Of a stretch of DNA of 64,000 bases, positions 1-8,663 are shown one piece after another. Every line of letters starts with the position of its first letter. The first letter of the stretch is position 1. The notes beneath the pieces are model-generated. The model searched no databases and was not told the origin of the DNA. It worked only from the letters and a program-made list of their open reading frames with translations. Origin of the DNA: Stenotrophomonas maltophilia R551-3 (GTDB lineage: Bacteria; Pseudomonadota; Gammaproteobacteria; Xanthomonadales; Xanthomonadaceae). The DNA is taken from the NCBI RefSeq assembly GCF_000020665.1, contig NC_011071.1, positions 1,354,501 to 1,418,500 on the forward strand. Reading direction: 5' to 3'. The translations under genes were made by a program, and so were the position numbers.

Positions 1-263
1 CCGCTGGCATCGGTGGTCAGCAGCTGCGCCAACCAGCGCTGCATGGCCGGCTGCAGGCGTTGCTTGACCTGGTCGTGGGACAGGAAACGGCGCGCACGGG
101 TGTCCTGCAGCAGCACTTCGTAGAAGCGTTGGGCCAGGGCCGGTGGGGCATCGGCGGCCGCGGCATGCAGCAGCGCGGTGGCGGCAGGGCCGGCCTGCAG
201 CAGGCACTGCTGCCAGGCCTCGGCCAGCGGCTGGCTGGCGTCGTCCAACTGGGGTGGTTCCAC
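1..263 (-). CDS. Globin-coupled diguanylate cyclase (DosC-like), 5' end only
   Basis: Only the first 87 or so residues lie in the window; the gene runs off the left edge. The visible part reads as the start of a globin sensor domain. The stretch RFYEVLLQDTRARRFLS followed by HDQVKQRLQPAMQRWL closely parallels the E. coli DosC globin domain (EFYRIVRIDPHAEEFLS, NEQVERQLKSAMERWI). In that family a haem globin senses oxygen and controls a C-terminal GGDEF domain that makes cyclic-di-GMP. The GGDEF part is not visible here, so the enzymatic half is inferred. The chosen start is a GTG; another in-frame GTG lies 30 bases upstream at 293. There is no in-frame ATG after the upstream stop. Confidence 0.72.
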   Translation of the reverse strand, partial: MEPPQLDDASQPLAEAWQQCLLQAGPAATALLHAAAADAPPALAQRFYEVLLQDTRARRFLSHDQVKQRLQPAMQRWLAQLLTTDAS

Positions 264-410
264 GTCGATCTCTGATTGCGTACGGCAAACCACGGGTATC
301 GGCCGTGGCGGCGTGCGGTTGATGGCGGGCTAGCCGACCAGTTTAAGCGCGATGCAGGCTTGCGCGGTGCGCAAAGCACATCGGCGCCGCTGCGGCAATG
401 AGTGAACGCA

Positions 411-433
411 TTTGAGAATCAATCGCATTGATG
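411..433. promoter_or_regulatory. Candidate Fur box upstream of fepA
   Basis: The site begins TTTGAGAATCAATCGCATTG, very like the common gammaproteobacterial Fur site form TGAGAATCATTCGCATT with one change in the core. It contains a perfect small palindrome, TCAATCGCATTGA. It is the most AT-rich part of the 289-base gap between the divergent globin-sensor gene and fepA and lies about 120 bases before the fepA start. Iron-repressed expression of the receptor is the natural reading. I see no other feature in this gap. Confidence 0.55.
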
Positions 434-552
434 GGAGAATGCGCGCACGGAACGGGCTGCAGGTGCCTGCTGCAGGACTGCTCCGCCTCCCCCTCGTCGT
501 TGCCTCAAGCCCTTTGCCAGAGGCCCCGTAGCCCTGCCAGAAGGTCCAGATC

Positions 553-2802
553 ATGTCCCGAGCCGTTGTCCTTTCGCCGCGCCCGCTGGCGCTTGCCGTT
601 GCCGCCCTGCTGGCCGGCAGCGCCCTGACCGCCCACGCTGAAGCCGACGCCACCGATATCGACACGGTGCATGTCACCGCCTCGCAGATCGCGCGCCAGG
701 CGCTGGGCACCTCGACCATCACCGCCGAGGACATCGCCAGGCGCCCCCCGGCCAACGACATCGCAGAGCTGCTGCGGACCATGCCCGGCGTCAACCTGAC
801 CGGCAACAGTGCGTCGGGCCAGTATGGCAACAACCGCCAGATCGACCTGCGTGGCATGGGCCCGGAAAACACCCTGATCCTGGTCGATGGCAAGCGCATC
901 GGTGCACGCGATGCGGTGCGCATGGGCCGTAGTGGCGAGCGCAATACGCGTGGTGACACCAACTGGGTGCCGGCGGAAATGATCGAGCGCATCGAAGTGC
1001 TGCGCGGTCCGGCAGCGGCGCGCTACGGCTCCGGTGCCTCCGGCGGCGTGGTCAACATCATCACCAAGCGCCCGACCGGTGACCTGACCGGTGCGGTCGA
1101 CCTGTATGGCCTGGTGCCCGAGCACAGCGCCGAAGGCGGCAGCGAACGCGTCGGCCTGCAGCTGAGCGGGCCGATGACCGACACCTTGTCGTTCCGCCTG
1201 TACGGCAATCTCAACAAGACCGACGCCGATTCGCTGGCGCTCAACCGTGACTTCGCGACGAATCCGAACGCGGTGCCGCCGGCCGGTCGCGAGGGCGTCA
1301 AGAACCGCGATGTCAACGCACTGCTGCGCTGGGACGTGACCGCCAACCAGGTGGTTGAATTCGAAGCAGGCACCAGTCGCCAGGGCAACATCTATGCTGG
1401 CGACCGCGCGGTCAGCACCACCGGTACCTCGACACCGATCGATCTGGGGGCGTTGGCCGAGCAGCGGGCCGAGACCAACCGCATGTACCGCACCACCGGC
1501 GCGATCACCCATCGCGGCCGCTGGGGTGACGTGACCTCGCGGGTAACGGCTGCAGTGGAGGCGGTGAACAACTCGCGCATCAACGAAGGCCTGGCCGGTG
1601 GTCCGGAAGGCAGCTTCAACGGCACCGACTGGTCGACCTCGCGCCTGCGCAACTACCAGCTGGATGGCGAAGTGAGCTTCCCGACCACCCTGGGCGGTGC
1701 CGAGAACATCTGGACGCTGGGCTTTGAATACCTCGACAGCCGCCTGACCGACCCGTATTCGATGAGCCAGTCCAGCAGCAGTGGCGGCGGCTTCCCGGGG
1801 CTGTCGGCCGACCGTGCGCGCGGCAAGGCCGATGCGCAGACCACCGCCGTATTCGTGGAAGACAACATCTACTTGGGCGAGCGTTGGATCATCACTCCGG
1901 GCCTGCGCTTCGACCACCACAGCCAGTTCGGCAACAACACCAGCCCCAGCCTCAATGCGCAGTTCCGCATCAACAGCGACTGGGTGGTGAAGGGCGGTAT
2001 CGCCCGTGCATTCAAGGCGCCGAACCTGTACCAGTCGAATCCGGACTATCTGTACTACACCCGTGGCAATGGCTGCCCGAACGCACTGCCGAGCCTGGGT
2101 GCCGGCTGCTACATGCGGGGCAATGCGGACCTGAAGGCGGAAACCAGCCTGAACAAGGAACTGGGCGTCGAGTGGGCACCGCAGAGCGGCTGGCAGGCGT
2201 CCTTGACGTACTTCCACAACGACTACAAGGACAAGATCCAGGCCGGCTACAACCAGATCGGGCTGACTGCCGACACCAAGGGCCGCATCTTCCGCTGGGA
2301 GAATGCACCCAAGGCGATCGTGCAGGGGCTTGAAGGCAACCTAGTGATTCCGCTGCTGGGCGAGCAGGGCAACCGCCTGAAGTGGAGCAACAACTTCACC
2401 TACATGGTGGAGAACGAGAACAAGAGCACCGGCCAGCCGCTGTCGGTGATTCCGAAGTACACCGTCAACACGATGCTGGACTGGCAGGCCACCGACAAGT
2501 TGTCGCTGCTGCTGACCGGCACCTTCTACGGCAAGCAGAAGCCGGCCACCACCAACATCAACAATGATCCGCGCTGCACCGGCACCTGCGATCCGTCGAT
2601 CGCGCTGCAGGACCGTGGTGCGTACAACATCTGGGGCGTGAGCGCGCGCTACAAGGTGACCGAGACGGTCAGCTTCGGTTTCGGCGTCAACAACCTGGCC
2701 GACAAGCGCCTGTTCCGCGAGGCCAACAGCAGCGATGCCGGCGCGGCCACCTACAACGAGCCGGGTCGCGCCTATTGGGCCAGCCTGCGCTTCGGGTTCT
2801 GA
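553..2802 (+). CDS. fepA: FepA-type TonB-dependent ferric enterobactin receptor
   Basis: This outer-membrane receptor imports ferric enterobactin or similar catecholate siderophores using TonB energy. The 749-residue protein has a signal peptide (about residues 1-30, ending near AHA), a plug domain (about 40-165) and a 22-strand barrel ending in an aromatic (RFGF). It follows E. coli FepA closely along its length: PGVNLTGN then GNNRQIDLRGMGPENTLILVDGK in the plug, MIERIEVLRGPAAARYG, TPGLRFDHHSQFGNN, and NEPGRAYW near the end. No TonB or esterase gene is adjacent, so it seems a stand-alone, probably Fur-controlled receptor. The start has an AAGG ribosome site eight bases upstream. Confidence 0.88.
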   Translation: MSRAVVLSPRPLALAVAALLAGSALTAHAEADATDIDTVHVTASQIARQALGTSTITAEDIARRPPANDIAELLRTMPGVNLTGNSASGQYGNNRQIDLRGMGPENTLILVDGKRIGARDAVRMGRSGERNTRGDTNWVPAEMIERIEVLRGPAAARYGSGASGGVVNIITKRPTGDLTGAVDLYGLVPEHSAEGGSERVGLQLSGPMTDTLSFRLYGNLNKTDADSLALNRDFATNPNAVPPAGREGVKNRDVNALLRWDVTANQVVEFEAGTSRQGNIYAGDRAVSTTGTSTPIDLGALAEQRAETNRMYRTTGAITHRGRWGDVTSRVTAAVEAVNNSRINEGLAGGPEGSFNGTDWSTSRLRNYQLDGEVSFPTTLGGAENIWTLGFEYLDSRLTDPYSMSQSSSSGGGFPGLSADRARGKADAQTTAVFVEDNIYLGERWIITPGLRFDHHSQFGNNTSPSLNAQFRINSDWVVKGGIARAFKAPNLYQSNPDYLYYTRGNGCPNALPSLGAGCYMRGNADLKAETSLNKELGVEWAPQSGWQASLTYFHNDYKDKIQAGYNQIGLTADTKGRIFRWENAPKAIVQGLEGNLVIPLLGEQGNRLKWSNNFTYMVENENKSTGQPLSVIPKYTVNTMLDWQATDKLSLLLTGTFYGKQKPATTNINNDPRCTGTCDPSIALQDRGAYNIWGVSARYKVTETVSFGFGVNNLADKRLFREANSSDAGAATYNEPGRAYWASLRFGF

Positions 2803-2831
2803 CCGCAGGCGGACGTCGGTCCGCTGTGCTT

Positions 2832-2928
2832 GCCAGGCATGATCTGGCGCTACCGGGTAGCGCCGGATCATGCCCGGCGGCATCGTCCAGCGATCCGAAC
2901 CCCCGGTAGCGCCGGGCCATGCCCGGCG
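2832..2928. repeat. Three SMAG-type GTAG stem-loop repeats
   Basis: A degenerate copy in reverse (2832-2853) faces a forward copy (GTAG at 2857, to 2879), and a third forward copy lies at 2906-2928. Each is a GTAG tetranucleotide followed by a GCGCCGGG...CCCGGCG hairpin. They fill most of the space between fepA and the CDF gene and could act as a terminator or RNA stabiliser for fepA. Confidence 0.85.
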
Positions 2929-3021
2929 AAGGTATCGGTGGCCTGCAATGTTATAAACACCGTGATAGTTTCCCAACGCCCTCCGGCGTAGCCTGCCTCC
3001 CATCGCAAAGGAGCTGTTGCC

Positions 3022-4002
3022 ATGGGCCACGACCACGATCACCTGCCATCCGAGATCCGCCACGAGAAACCCTTGTGGTGGGCGCTCGGCCTGACCTCCA
3101 CCTTCCTCGTTGTCGAGGTGGTGGGCGCGTTCTGGACCAACAGCCTGGCGCTGCTGTCCGACGCCGCGCACATGGCCACCGATGCGCTGGCGCTGATGAT
3201 CGCGCTGGTCGCGGTGCGGCTGAGCCGGCGCCCACCGGATGCGCGCCGCACCTACGGCTATGCGCGCCTGGAAGCGCTGGGCGCGATGATCAATGGCGCG
3301 ATGCTGTTCGTGGTCGCCGGCTACATCCTGTGGGAGGCCATTGGGCGTTTCCGCGAGCCGCAGGAGATTGCCTCGTCGGGCATGCTGGTGATTGCCGCGG
3401 CGGGCCTGGTCATCAATCTGATCTCGATGCGCCTGCTGCAGGCCGGCAGCGGCGAGAGCCTCAACGTGAAGGGTGCCTACCTGGAAGTGTGGGCAGACAT
3501 GCTCGGCTCGGTGGCCGTGATTGCTGGCGCGCTGTTGATCAAGTGGACCGGCTGGAAGCCGATCGACCCGATCCTGGCAGTGCTGATCGGCCTGTGGGTA
3601 CTGCCGCGCACCTATGTGCTGATGCGCGAGGCGATCAACGTGCTGCTGGAAGGCGTGCCCAAGGGCATGGACGTGGCCAAGGTGCGCGACAGCCTGTCCG
3701 GCCACGCTGCGGTAATGGACGTGCATGACCTGCATGTGTGGGCGCTGGCCTCCAGCACCCCGGCGCTGACCGCGCACATCGTGATGCGTGATGGCACCGA
3801 CGCTGATTCACTGCGTCGAGAGCTGGGTGGCCGCCTGCACGATGACTTCGGTATCGAGCACGTGACGCTGCAGATCGAGGCGGATCATTGCGGTGAAGCC
3901 TGTGGCGAGCCGGCGCCGGCCAAGGGCGGTGAGCACGAGGGCCATGAAGGCCATGACCACGGCGAGGACGCGCAGGGCCACCGCGGCCACGTGCATCGCT
4001 GA
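3022..4002 (+). CDS. CDF-family zinc/cadmium exporter (CzcD/ZitB-like)
   Basis: This inner-membrane cation diffusion facilitator exports Zn2+, and possibly Cd2+ or Co2+, in exchange for protons. The 326 residues include an N-terminal His patch (MGHDHDHL), six predicted membrane segments, and the metal site in TM2 (SDAAHMATDA, with D, H and D in CDF spacing). A second Asp-containing site follows in TM5 (WADMLGS), then a cytoplasmic ferredoxin-like C-terminal domain. The tail is very rich in histidine (EHEGHEGHDHGEDAQGHRGH), typical of zinc-buffering CDFs. A good AAAGGAG ribosome site precedes the ATG. The AT-rich promoter region around 2946-2970 carries a GTTATA half-site that recalls the Zur site found elsewhere in this window. 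Confidence 0.88.
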   Translation: MGHDHDHLPSEIRHEKPLWWALGLTSTFLVVEVVGAFWTNSLALLSDAAHMATDALALMIALVAVRLSRRPPDARRTYGYARLEALGAMINGAMLFVVAGYILWEAIGRFREPQEIASSGMLVIAAAGLVINLISMRLLQAGSGESLNVKGAYLEVWADMLGSVAVIAGALLIKWTGWKPIDPILAVLIGLWVLPRTYVLMREAINVLLEGVPKGMDVAKVRDSLSGHAAVMDVHDLHVWALASSTPALTAHIVMRDGTDADSLRRELGGRLHDDFGIEHVTLQIEADHCGEACGEPAPAKGGEHEGHEGHDHGEDAQGHRGHVHR

Positions 4003-4055
4003 TTGAAGATGCAAGGGCATCGATCGGGTCAAACCGCCCGGGTGAAGCCGGCCTG

Positions 4056-4143
4056 GTAGAGTCGATTGTTAGTCGACTATCGCGCGCAGCGCGGGCATTT
4101 TCGCGACCTTGCCGAAGAGCAATCGACTAACAGTCGACTCTAC
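4056..4143. repeat. Inverted pair of GTAGAGTCGA-type SMAG repeats overlapping the nfi 3' end
   Basis: Two copies in opposite orientation: 4056-4078 (GTAGAGTCGATTGTTAGTCG...) and the reverse complement at 4121-4143. About 42 bases separate them. They can pair as a long stem between the convergent CDF and endonuclease V genes. The right copy extends into the last codons and stop of nfi. Confidence 0.85.
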
Positions 4144-4810
4144 CCCGCCGCGAGGCCAGCCGATCCGCCAGCCGGGTCGGCTCCGGCAGCCGATATCCGC
4201 GCAACGTGCGCTGCACCCAGTGCAGCGCAGTATCGGCGCTGACCCGATGGCCACCGGCCACGAACAGCGGCTTGCATTTCACCTTACTGCGCAGCACCCA
4301 GCCGAGCTGCTCGTCACCGTCCAGCAGCGGTGTATGCGAACCGGCCTCGGCACCCGGCTCGACGAAGCGGCCGACCAGTTTCGATTTGGCCACGCCGATG
4401 CTTGGCAGATCGGTGACCACGCCCAGGTGCGCGGCGATGCCGAGCCGCCGCGGATGGCTGATGCCGTGGCCGTCGACGAACACCAGGTCCGGTGCGCGCG
4501 GCAGCAGCGCCAATGCGGCCAGCAGCGCCGGCAACTCGCGGAAGCTGAGCAGGCCGGGGATGTAGGGCATCACAGTAGGGATGCGCGCGATTTCCTGCGT
4601 TACAGGCAGCAGCGTCTTCGCATCCAGAAGTACCGCAGCGGCACGGGTGGTGGCGCCGTCATCCTCGAAGCCGACATCCAGCCCGGCCAGCCAGCGCACC
4701 GTGCGTGGCAGCCGGTCCTGGCGTTCCACGCGACCGGCCAGCTGGATCTGCTGCTCGCGGGCCGCGGCGACGCTGCCTTCCCAGCGTCCGGGGTCGATCA
4801 CCGTATTCAT
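4127..4810 (-). CDS. nfi: Endonuclease V (deoxyinosine 3' endonuclease)
   Basis: This enzyme nicks DNA one base 3' of deoxyinosine during repair of deaminated adenine. The 227 residues match E. coli Nfi throughout: AGLDVGFE (catalytic Asp), [56 protein letters not shown] and the late [19 protein letters not shown]. The start is taken at the ATG of MNTVIDPG; an in-frame ATG four codons upstream (4822) is a credible alternative, and neither has a strong ribosome site. The last four codons (R-V-D-C) and the stop are formed by a GTAG-type repeat, so the C-terminus looks repeat-derived. It is divergent from gpmA. Confidence 0.9.
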   Translation of the reverse strand: MNTVIDPGRWEGSVAAAREQQIQLAGRVERQDRLPRTVRWLAGLDVGFEDDGATTRAAAVLLDAKTLLPVTQEIARIPTVMPYIPGLLSFRELPALLAALALLPRAPDLVFVDGHGISHPRRLGIAAHLGVVTDLPSIGVAKSKLVGRFVEPGAEAGSHTPLLDGDEQLGWVLRSKVKCKPLFVAGGHRVSADTALHWVQRTLRGYRLPEPTRLADRLASRRGRVDC

Positions 4811-4904
4811 TGGTTGCAGCATCGCATGTGTGGGGCCACGGCGCGGTGAGCGGCGCCCGGGGCTACAATGGCGGCCTGCCTTTCCTCGCGTTGGAGACCC
4901 TGCA

Positions 4905-5654
4905 GTGACCCGTAAACTCGTACTGTTGCGCCATGGCCAGAGCCAGTGGAACCTGGACAACCGCTTCACCGGCTGGGTCGATGTCGACCTGACCGAGCAG
5001 GGGCGCCGGGAAGCGGCTGCCGCCGGTCGCCTGATGCGCGAGGAAGGCCTGCAGTTCGACGTCGCCCACACCTCCGTGCTGAAGCGCGCCATCCACACCC
5101 TGCAGGGTGCGCTGGCCGAGCTGGAGCAGGACTGGCTGCCGGTGAACAAGTCCTGGCGCCTCAACGAACGCCATTACGGCGGCCTGCAGGGCCTGGACAA
5201 GGCCGAGACCGCTGCCAAGCATGGCGAGGACCAGGTCAAGGTGTGGCGTCGTTCGTACGACATCCCGCCGCCGGCCATGGACCTGGAAGATCCGGGCCAC
5301 CCGATCCATGACCGCCGCTACGCTGGCCTGGACCGCAACGCGCTGCCGGGCACCGAATCGCTGGCCACCACGCTGGACCGCGTGCTGCCGTACTGGCACG
5401 ACGCCATCGCGCCGCAGCTGAAGGACGGCAAGACCGTGCTGGTCACCGCCCATGGCAATTCGCTGCGCGCACTCTACAAGTACCTCAACAACGTCTCGCG
5501 CGAGGAAATCCTCGAGCTGAACATCCCGACCGGCATTCCGCTGCTGTTCGAGTTGAACGACGACCTGACGGTGAAGTCGTTCCGCTACCTGGGCGACCCG
5601 GAAGCGGCGCGCAAGGCCGCCGAAGCCGTGGCCAACCAGGGCAAGGCGAAATAA
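4905..5654 (+). CDS. gpmA: 2,3-bisphosphoglycerate-dependent phosphoglycerate mutase
   Basis: This glycolytic and gluconeogenic enzyme interconverts 3- and 2-phosphoglycerate via a phosphohistidine. At 249 residues it has the usual length. The motif [10 protein letters not shown] carries the catalytic histidine near residue 10; [26 protein letters not shown] and [11 protein letters not shown] (second active-site His) are all present. The start is a GTG with a GGAG ribosome site eight bases upstream; the open frame continues upstream but loses similarity there. It is followed by two hairpins rather than a classical terminator. Confidence 0.93.
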
Positions 5655-5658
5655 GTAG

Positions 5659-5719
5659 ATACCCACCGTTGGTGGGTATTCCTCTGCTGGGTGTGTGCGG
5701 ACCAACGGTCCGCACCTAC
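5659..5719. repeat. Two adjacent short hairpins, the second a GTAG-type repeat in reverse
   Basis: ATACCCACC-GTT-GGTGGGTAT (5659-5679) is a perfect 9-bp stem just after the gpmA stop. TGCGGACC-AAC-GGTCCGCA (5696-5714) then CTAC reads as a reverse SMAG-like unit. Neither is followed by a T-run, so termination would be weak or Rho-assisted. Confidence 0.65.
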
Positions 5720-5814
5720 CCGATTGCGACCACGGGCGTTCCCCCTGTGACCTTTGGCGGTCCCCGCCGCGGGCCTGCCCGGCTACCCTGTGAAATTACC
5801 CGCAGGAGAGCCTC

Positions 5815-7908
5815 ATGAACTTCCGCAACCTGGCCCCGTTGGGCCTGACCATCGCCATCGCTGCCTCGCTGGCCGCCTGTGGCAAGAATGAAACCGCACC
5901 GGCCGCCAACGCCGACGCCAAGCCGGCCTTCGACCAGTCGCAGATCAAGACCGCGCTGATCAGCCTCAACGGCGCCGACCTCGATCCGGCCATTTCGGCC
6001 TGTACCGACCTCAATGGCTTCGTCAACAGCAAGTGGCTGAAGGCCAACCCGGTGCCGGGCGACCAGACCACCTGGGGCAGCTTCGAGATCCTGCGCGAGC
6101 GCTCGCTGGAAGTGCAGCACGCACTGGTGCAGCAGGCCGCCGCCAGCCAGGCCAAGGCCGGCTCGGTGGAAGCCAAGATCGGTGACATCTGGAAGACCGG
6201 CAACGACGAAGCCAAGATCGAAGCCGCTGGCCTCGCTCCGCTGCAGCCGCAGCTGGACAAGATCACCGCGCTGAACGACACCGCCGCCATCACCCAGTAC
6301 CTGCGCGACAGCCAGGCCGAGGGCAGGGGCGTGCTGTTCTCGCTGTTCGCCAATGCCGATTACAAGGATTCGGCCAACGTCATCGCCTACGTCGGCCAGG
6401 GCGGCCTGGGCCTGCCGGAGAAGGGTTACTACTTCGACGATGCGCAGGCCAAGATCCGCGACGCCTACGTGGCCTACATCGCGCAGGTGCTGACGCTGTC
6501 CGGCGTGGACGCGGCGCAGGCTGCCGAGCAGGCCAAGGCCGTGATGGCCTTCGAAACGCGCCTGGCCAAGGCCTCGATGTCGCGCATCGAAATGCGCGAC
6601 CCGGCCAAGCGCTACAACCCGCTCAGCGCCGCCGACGCCGACAAGCTGACCCCGAACTTCAGCTGGACCGCGCTGTTCGACACCCTGAAGGTGCCGGCCG
6701 CGCAGAAGTTCTCGCTGGCACAGCCGGGCTTCTTCGGTGAAATGGACAAGATGCTGGCCGACGTGCCGGCTGCCACGTGGCAGGCCTACCTGCGCTTCCA
6801 CACCATCGACGACGCCTCGCCGTACCTGAGCAGCCAGTTCGAGAAGGCCAACTTCGAGTTCTTCGGCAAGACCCTGCGCGGCCAGCAGGAGATGCAGCCG
6901 CGCTGGAAGCGTGTACTGGAGTCGGTCAACGGCGGCATGGGTGAAGCCCTGGGCCAGCTGTACGTCGACGCCGTGTTCCCCGCCGAGTCCAAGGTGGCCA
7001 TGCAGCACCTGGTGGAGAACCTCTCGGTGGCGCTGAAGGCGCGCCTGGAGCAGCTGCCGTGGATGGGCGAAGAGACCAGGAAGAAGGCGCTGGAGAAGTG
7101 GGCCAGCTTCACCCCGAAGATCGGCTACCCGGACAAGTGGCGCGAGTGGACGGGCCTGCAGACCAACGCTGACAGCTACCTGGGCAACATGCAGGCGGCA
7201 CGTGCGTTCAACTACCGCTACATGCTGGACAAGATCGGCAAGCCGGTGGACAAGTCCGAGTGGGGCATGACCCCGCAGACCGTCAACGCGTACTACAACG
7301 CCACCAAGAACGAGATCGTGTTCCCGGCGGCGATCCTGCAGGCGCCGTTCTTCGACGCCAAGGCCGATCCGGCGCTGAACTACGGCGGCATCGGTGCGGT
7401 CATCGGCCACGAAATGATGCACGGCTACGATGACTCGGGCAGCCAGTTCGCCGCCAACGGCAACTTCGACAACTGGTGGACCGACGCCGACCGCAAGGCC
7501 TTCACCGAGCGTACCGACCAGCTGGTCGCGCAGTTCGATGGCTACGAGTCGGTGCCGGGCGTGTTCGTCAAGGGCAAGCTGACCCTGGGCGAAAACATCG
7601 GTGACCTCGGTGGCCTGACCGTGGCCTACGACGCGCTGAAGATGGCGCTGAAGGAAGACCCGAAGGCGAACGTGGAAGTCGACGGCCACAGCCAGGACCA
7701 GCGCTTCTTCATGAACTGGGCCACCGTGTGGCGCCGCAACTTCACCGATGGTGAGCTGCGTGTGCGCCTGAACACCGACCCGCATGCCCCGGCCAACTTC
7801 CGTGCCAACGGCGCGCCGTCGAACATGCCGTCGTATGCCGCCGCGTTCCAGTGCAAGGCCGGTGACGCGATGGTGCGTGCCGACGACAAGCGCGTGGTGA
7901 TCTGGTAA
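5815..7908 (+). CDS. pepO: M13-family metallopeptidase (PepO/neprilysin-like) lipoprotein
   Basis: This is a zinc oligopeptidase, probably anchored by lipid in the periplasm. The 697-residue protein begins with a lipoprotein signal (SLAAC, Cys about residue 22) and has the N-terminal M13 domain typical of neprilysins. The catalytic motif HEMMH lies at residues 532-536 within VIGHEMMHGYDDSG, and the third zinc ligand is in ENIGDLGGL. The substrate-binding NAYYN motif and the C-terminal RVRLNTDPH block are also present. An AGGAGAG ribosome site precedes the ATG, and a strong intrinsic terminator follows. It is monocistronic. Confidence 0.92.
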   Translation: MNFRNLAPLGLTIAIAASLAACGKNETAPAANADAKPAFDQSQIKTALISLNGADLDPAISACTDLNGFVNSKWLKANPVPGDQTTWGSFEILRERSLEVQHALVQQAAASQAKAGSVEAKIGDIWKTGNDEAKIEAAGLAPLQPQLDKITALNDTAAITQYLRDSQAEGRGVLFSLFANADYKDSANVIAYVGQGGLGLPEKGYYFDDAQAKIRDAYVAYIAQVLTLSGVDAAQAAEQAKAVMAFETRLAKASMSRIEMRDPAKRYNPLSAADADKLTPNFSWTALFDTLKVPAAQKFSLAQPGFFGEMDKMLADVPAATWQAYLRFHTIDDASPYLSSQFEKANFEFFGKTLRGQQEMQPRWKRVLESVNGGMGEALGQLYVDAVFPAESKVAMQHLVENLSVALKARLEQLPWMGEETRKKALEKWASFTPKIGYPDKWREWTGLQTNADSYLGNMQAARAFNYRYMLDKIGKPVDKSEWGMTPQTVNAYYNATKNEIVFPAAILQAPFFDAKADPALNYGGIGAVIGHEMMHGYDDSGSQFAANGNFDNWWTDADRKAFTERTDQLVAQFDGYESVPGVFVKGKLTLGENIGDLGGLTVAYDALKMALKEDPKANVEVDGHSQDQRFFMNWATVWRRNFTDGELRVRLNTDPHAPANFRANGAPSNMPSYAAAFQCKAGDAMVRADDKRVVIW

Positions 7909-7933
7909 TCGATCGCACGTGATGCGTGAAGCG

Positions 7934-7964
7934 AAAGGCCTGGCGAACGCCGGGCCTTTTGTTT
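7934..7964 (+). terminator. Rho-independent terminator of the M13 peptidase gene
   Basis: A 12-bp stem (AAAGGCCTGGCG / CGCCGGGCCTTT, with one G-U pair) has a two-base loop and is followed by TGTTT. It lies 26 bases after the stop codon. Confidence 0.8.
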
Positions 7965-7973
7965 GTCCGATCG

Positions 7974-7996
7974 GTAGCGCCGGGCCATGCCCGGCG
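7974..7996 (+). repeat. SMAG repeat
   Basis: Single forward copy: GTAG then the GCGCCGGGCCATGCCCGGCG hairpin. It ends four bases before the HD-GYP stop codon, between two convergent genes. Confidence 0.85.
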
Positions 7997-8000
7997 GATC

Positions 8001-8618
8001 TCAGGCCAGCGCCGGTTCCTGCGCCAGCATGCGATGGAAGCGCTGCAGCACGTAGGGATCGATCAGGCCGCCGGATTGCTCGTCGATGATCCGCAGCACC
8101 TTTTCGTGCTCCATCGCGGTGCGGTAGGGGCGCACGCTGGTCATCGCGTCGTAGGCATCGGCGATGGTGACGATGCGTGCGCCGAGTGGAATGTCTTCGC
8201 CGCGCAGGCCATCGGGATAGCCACTGCCATCGAAGGCCTCGTGATGGGTGCGGATCAGCCGTGCCACCGAAACGGCATCGCTGCGGCCGGTGGCCATGAA
8301 AATGTGCTCGCCACGCACCGGATGCTCGCGCATGATCGCGCGCTCCTCGTCGGTATGCCGGCGCGGGGCCAGCAGCACATCGTCGGGAATGCCGATCTTG
8401 CCGATGTCATGGAAGCGCGCGGCCAGGCCGATCTGCGCGCAGGCTTCATCGTCGAGATCGCAGCGTGCGGCCAGGCGCTGCGCGAGCAGGCCGACGCGGT
8501 CGCAATGGTGGCGGGTATAGGCGTCGCGCATCTGCAGCGACATCGAGAGAGCATCGATCAGGCAGGCCTGCGCGTGCAGCAGGTTGGGAGCGGGTACGGC
8601 GTCAGGGAACATGGTCAT
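8001..8618 (-). CDS. HD-GYP domain protein, probable cyclic-di-GMP phosphodiesterase
   Basis: HD-GYP enzymes hydrolyse cyclic-di-GMP with a di- or tri-iron centre. The 205 residues are essentially one HD-GYP domain with no receiver or membrane part. The metal/catalytic HD is at residues 70-71 (ARFHDIGKIGIPDD), followed by REHPVRGEHI, THHEAFDGSGYP (GYP at 133-135) and IADAYDAMTSVRPYR. All key residues appear intact, so activity is likely; the input signal or partner is unknown. The start could be M1 or M3 (8612). It lies downstream of mfd in the same direction with a 9-bp inverted repeat (8622-8649) between them, so it may or may not be cotranscribed. Confidence 0.85.
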   Translation of the reverse strand: MTMFPDAVPAPNLLHAQACLIDALSMSLQMRDAYTRHHCDRVGLLAQRLAARCDLDDEACAQIGLAARFHDIGKIGIPDDVLLAPRRHTDEERAIMREHPVRGEHIFMATGRSDAVSVARLIRTHHEAFDGSGYPDGLRGEDIPLGARIVTIADAYDAMTSVRPYRTAMEHEKVLRIIDEQSGGLIDPYVLQRFHRMLAQEPALA

Positions 8619-8663
8619 CCGCCCGCACCGGGTGGGGGACCGGTGCGGGGTGTTCGGGGGCGA

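Noticed and set aside
17..379. A 120-codon minus-strand frame at the left edge starting with ATG
   Set aside because: Its peptide is Arg/Pro/Ser-rich without similarity, while another minus frame over the same bases reads as a DosC-like globin domain.
2832..2928. Repeats considered as a CRISPR array
   Set aside because: Units are palindromic, occur in both orientations and are spaced irregularly; no cas genes are present anywhere in the window.
5659..5679. Intrinsic terminator after gpmA
   Set aside because: The stem is perfect but is followed by TCCTCTGC rather than a T-run, so it was listed as a hairpin repeat instead.
5716..7785. Very long open frame antisense to the M13 peptidase gene (and similar ones antisense to mfd, fepA, gltX and others)
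   Set aside because: High GC leaves few stops in antisense frames. The peptides are rich in H, R, Q, L and V without domains, have no ribosome site, and lie opposite well-supported genes.
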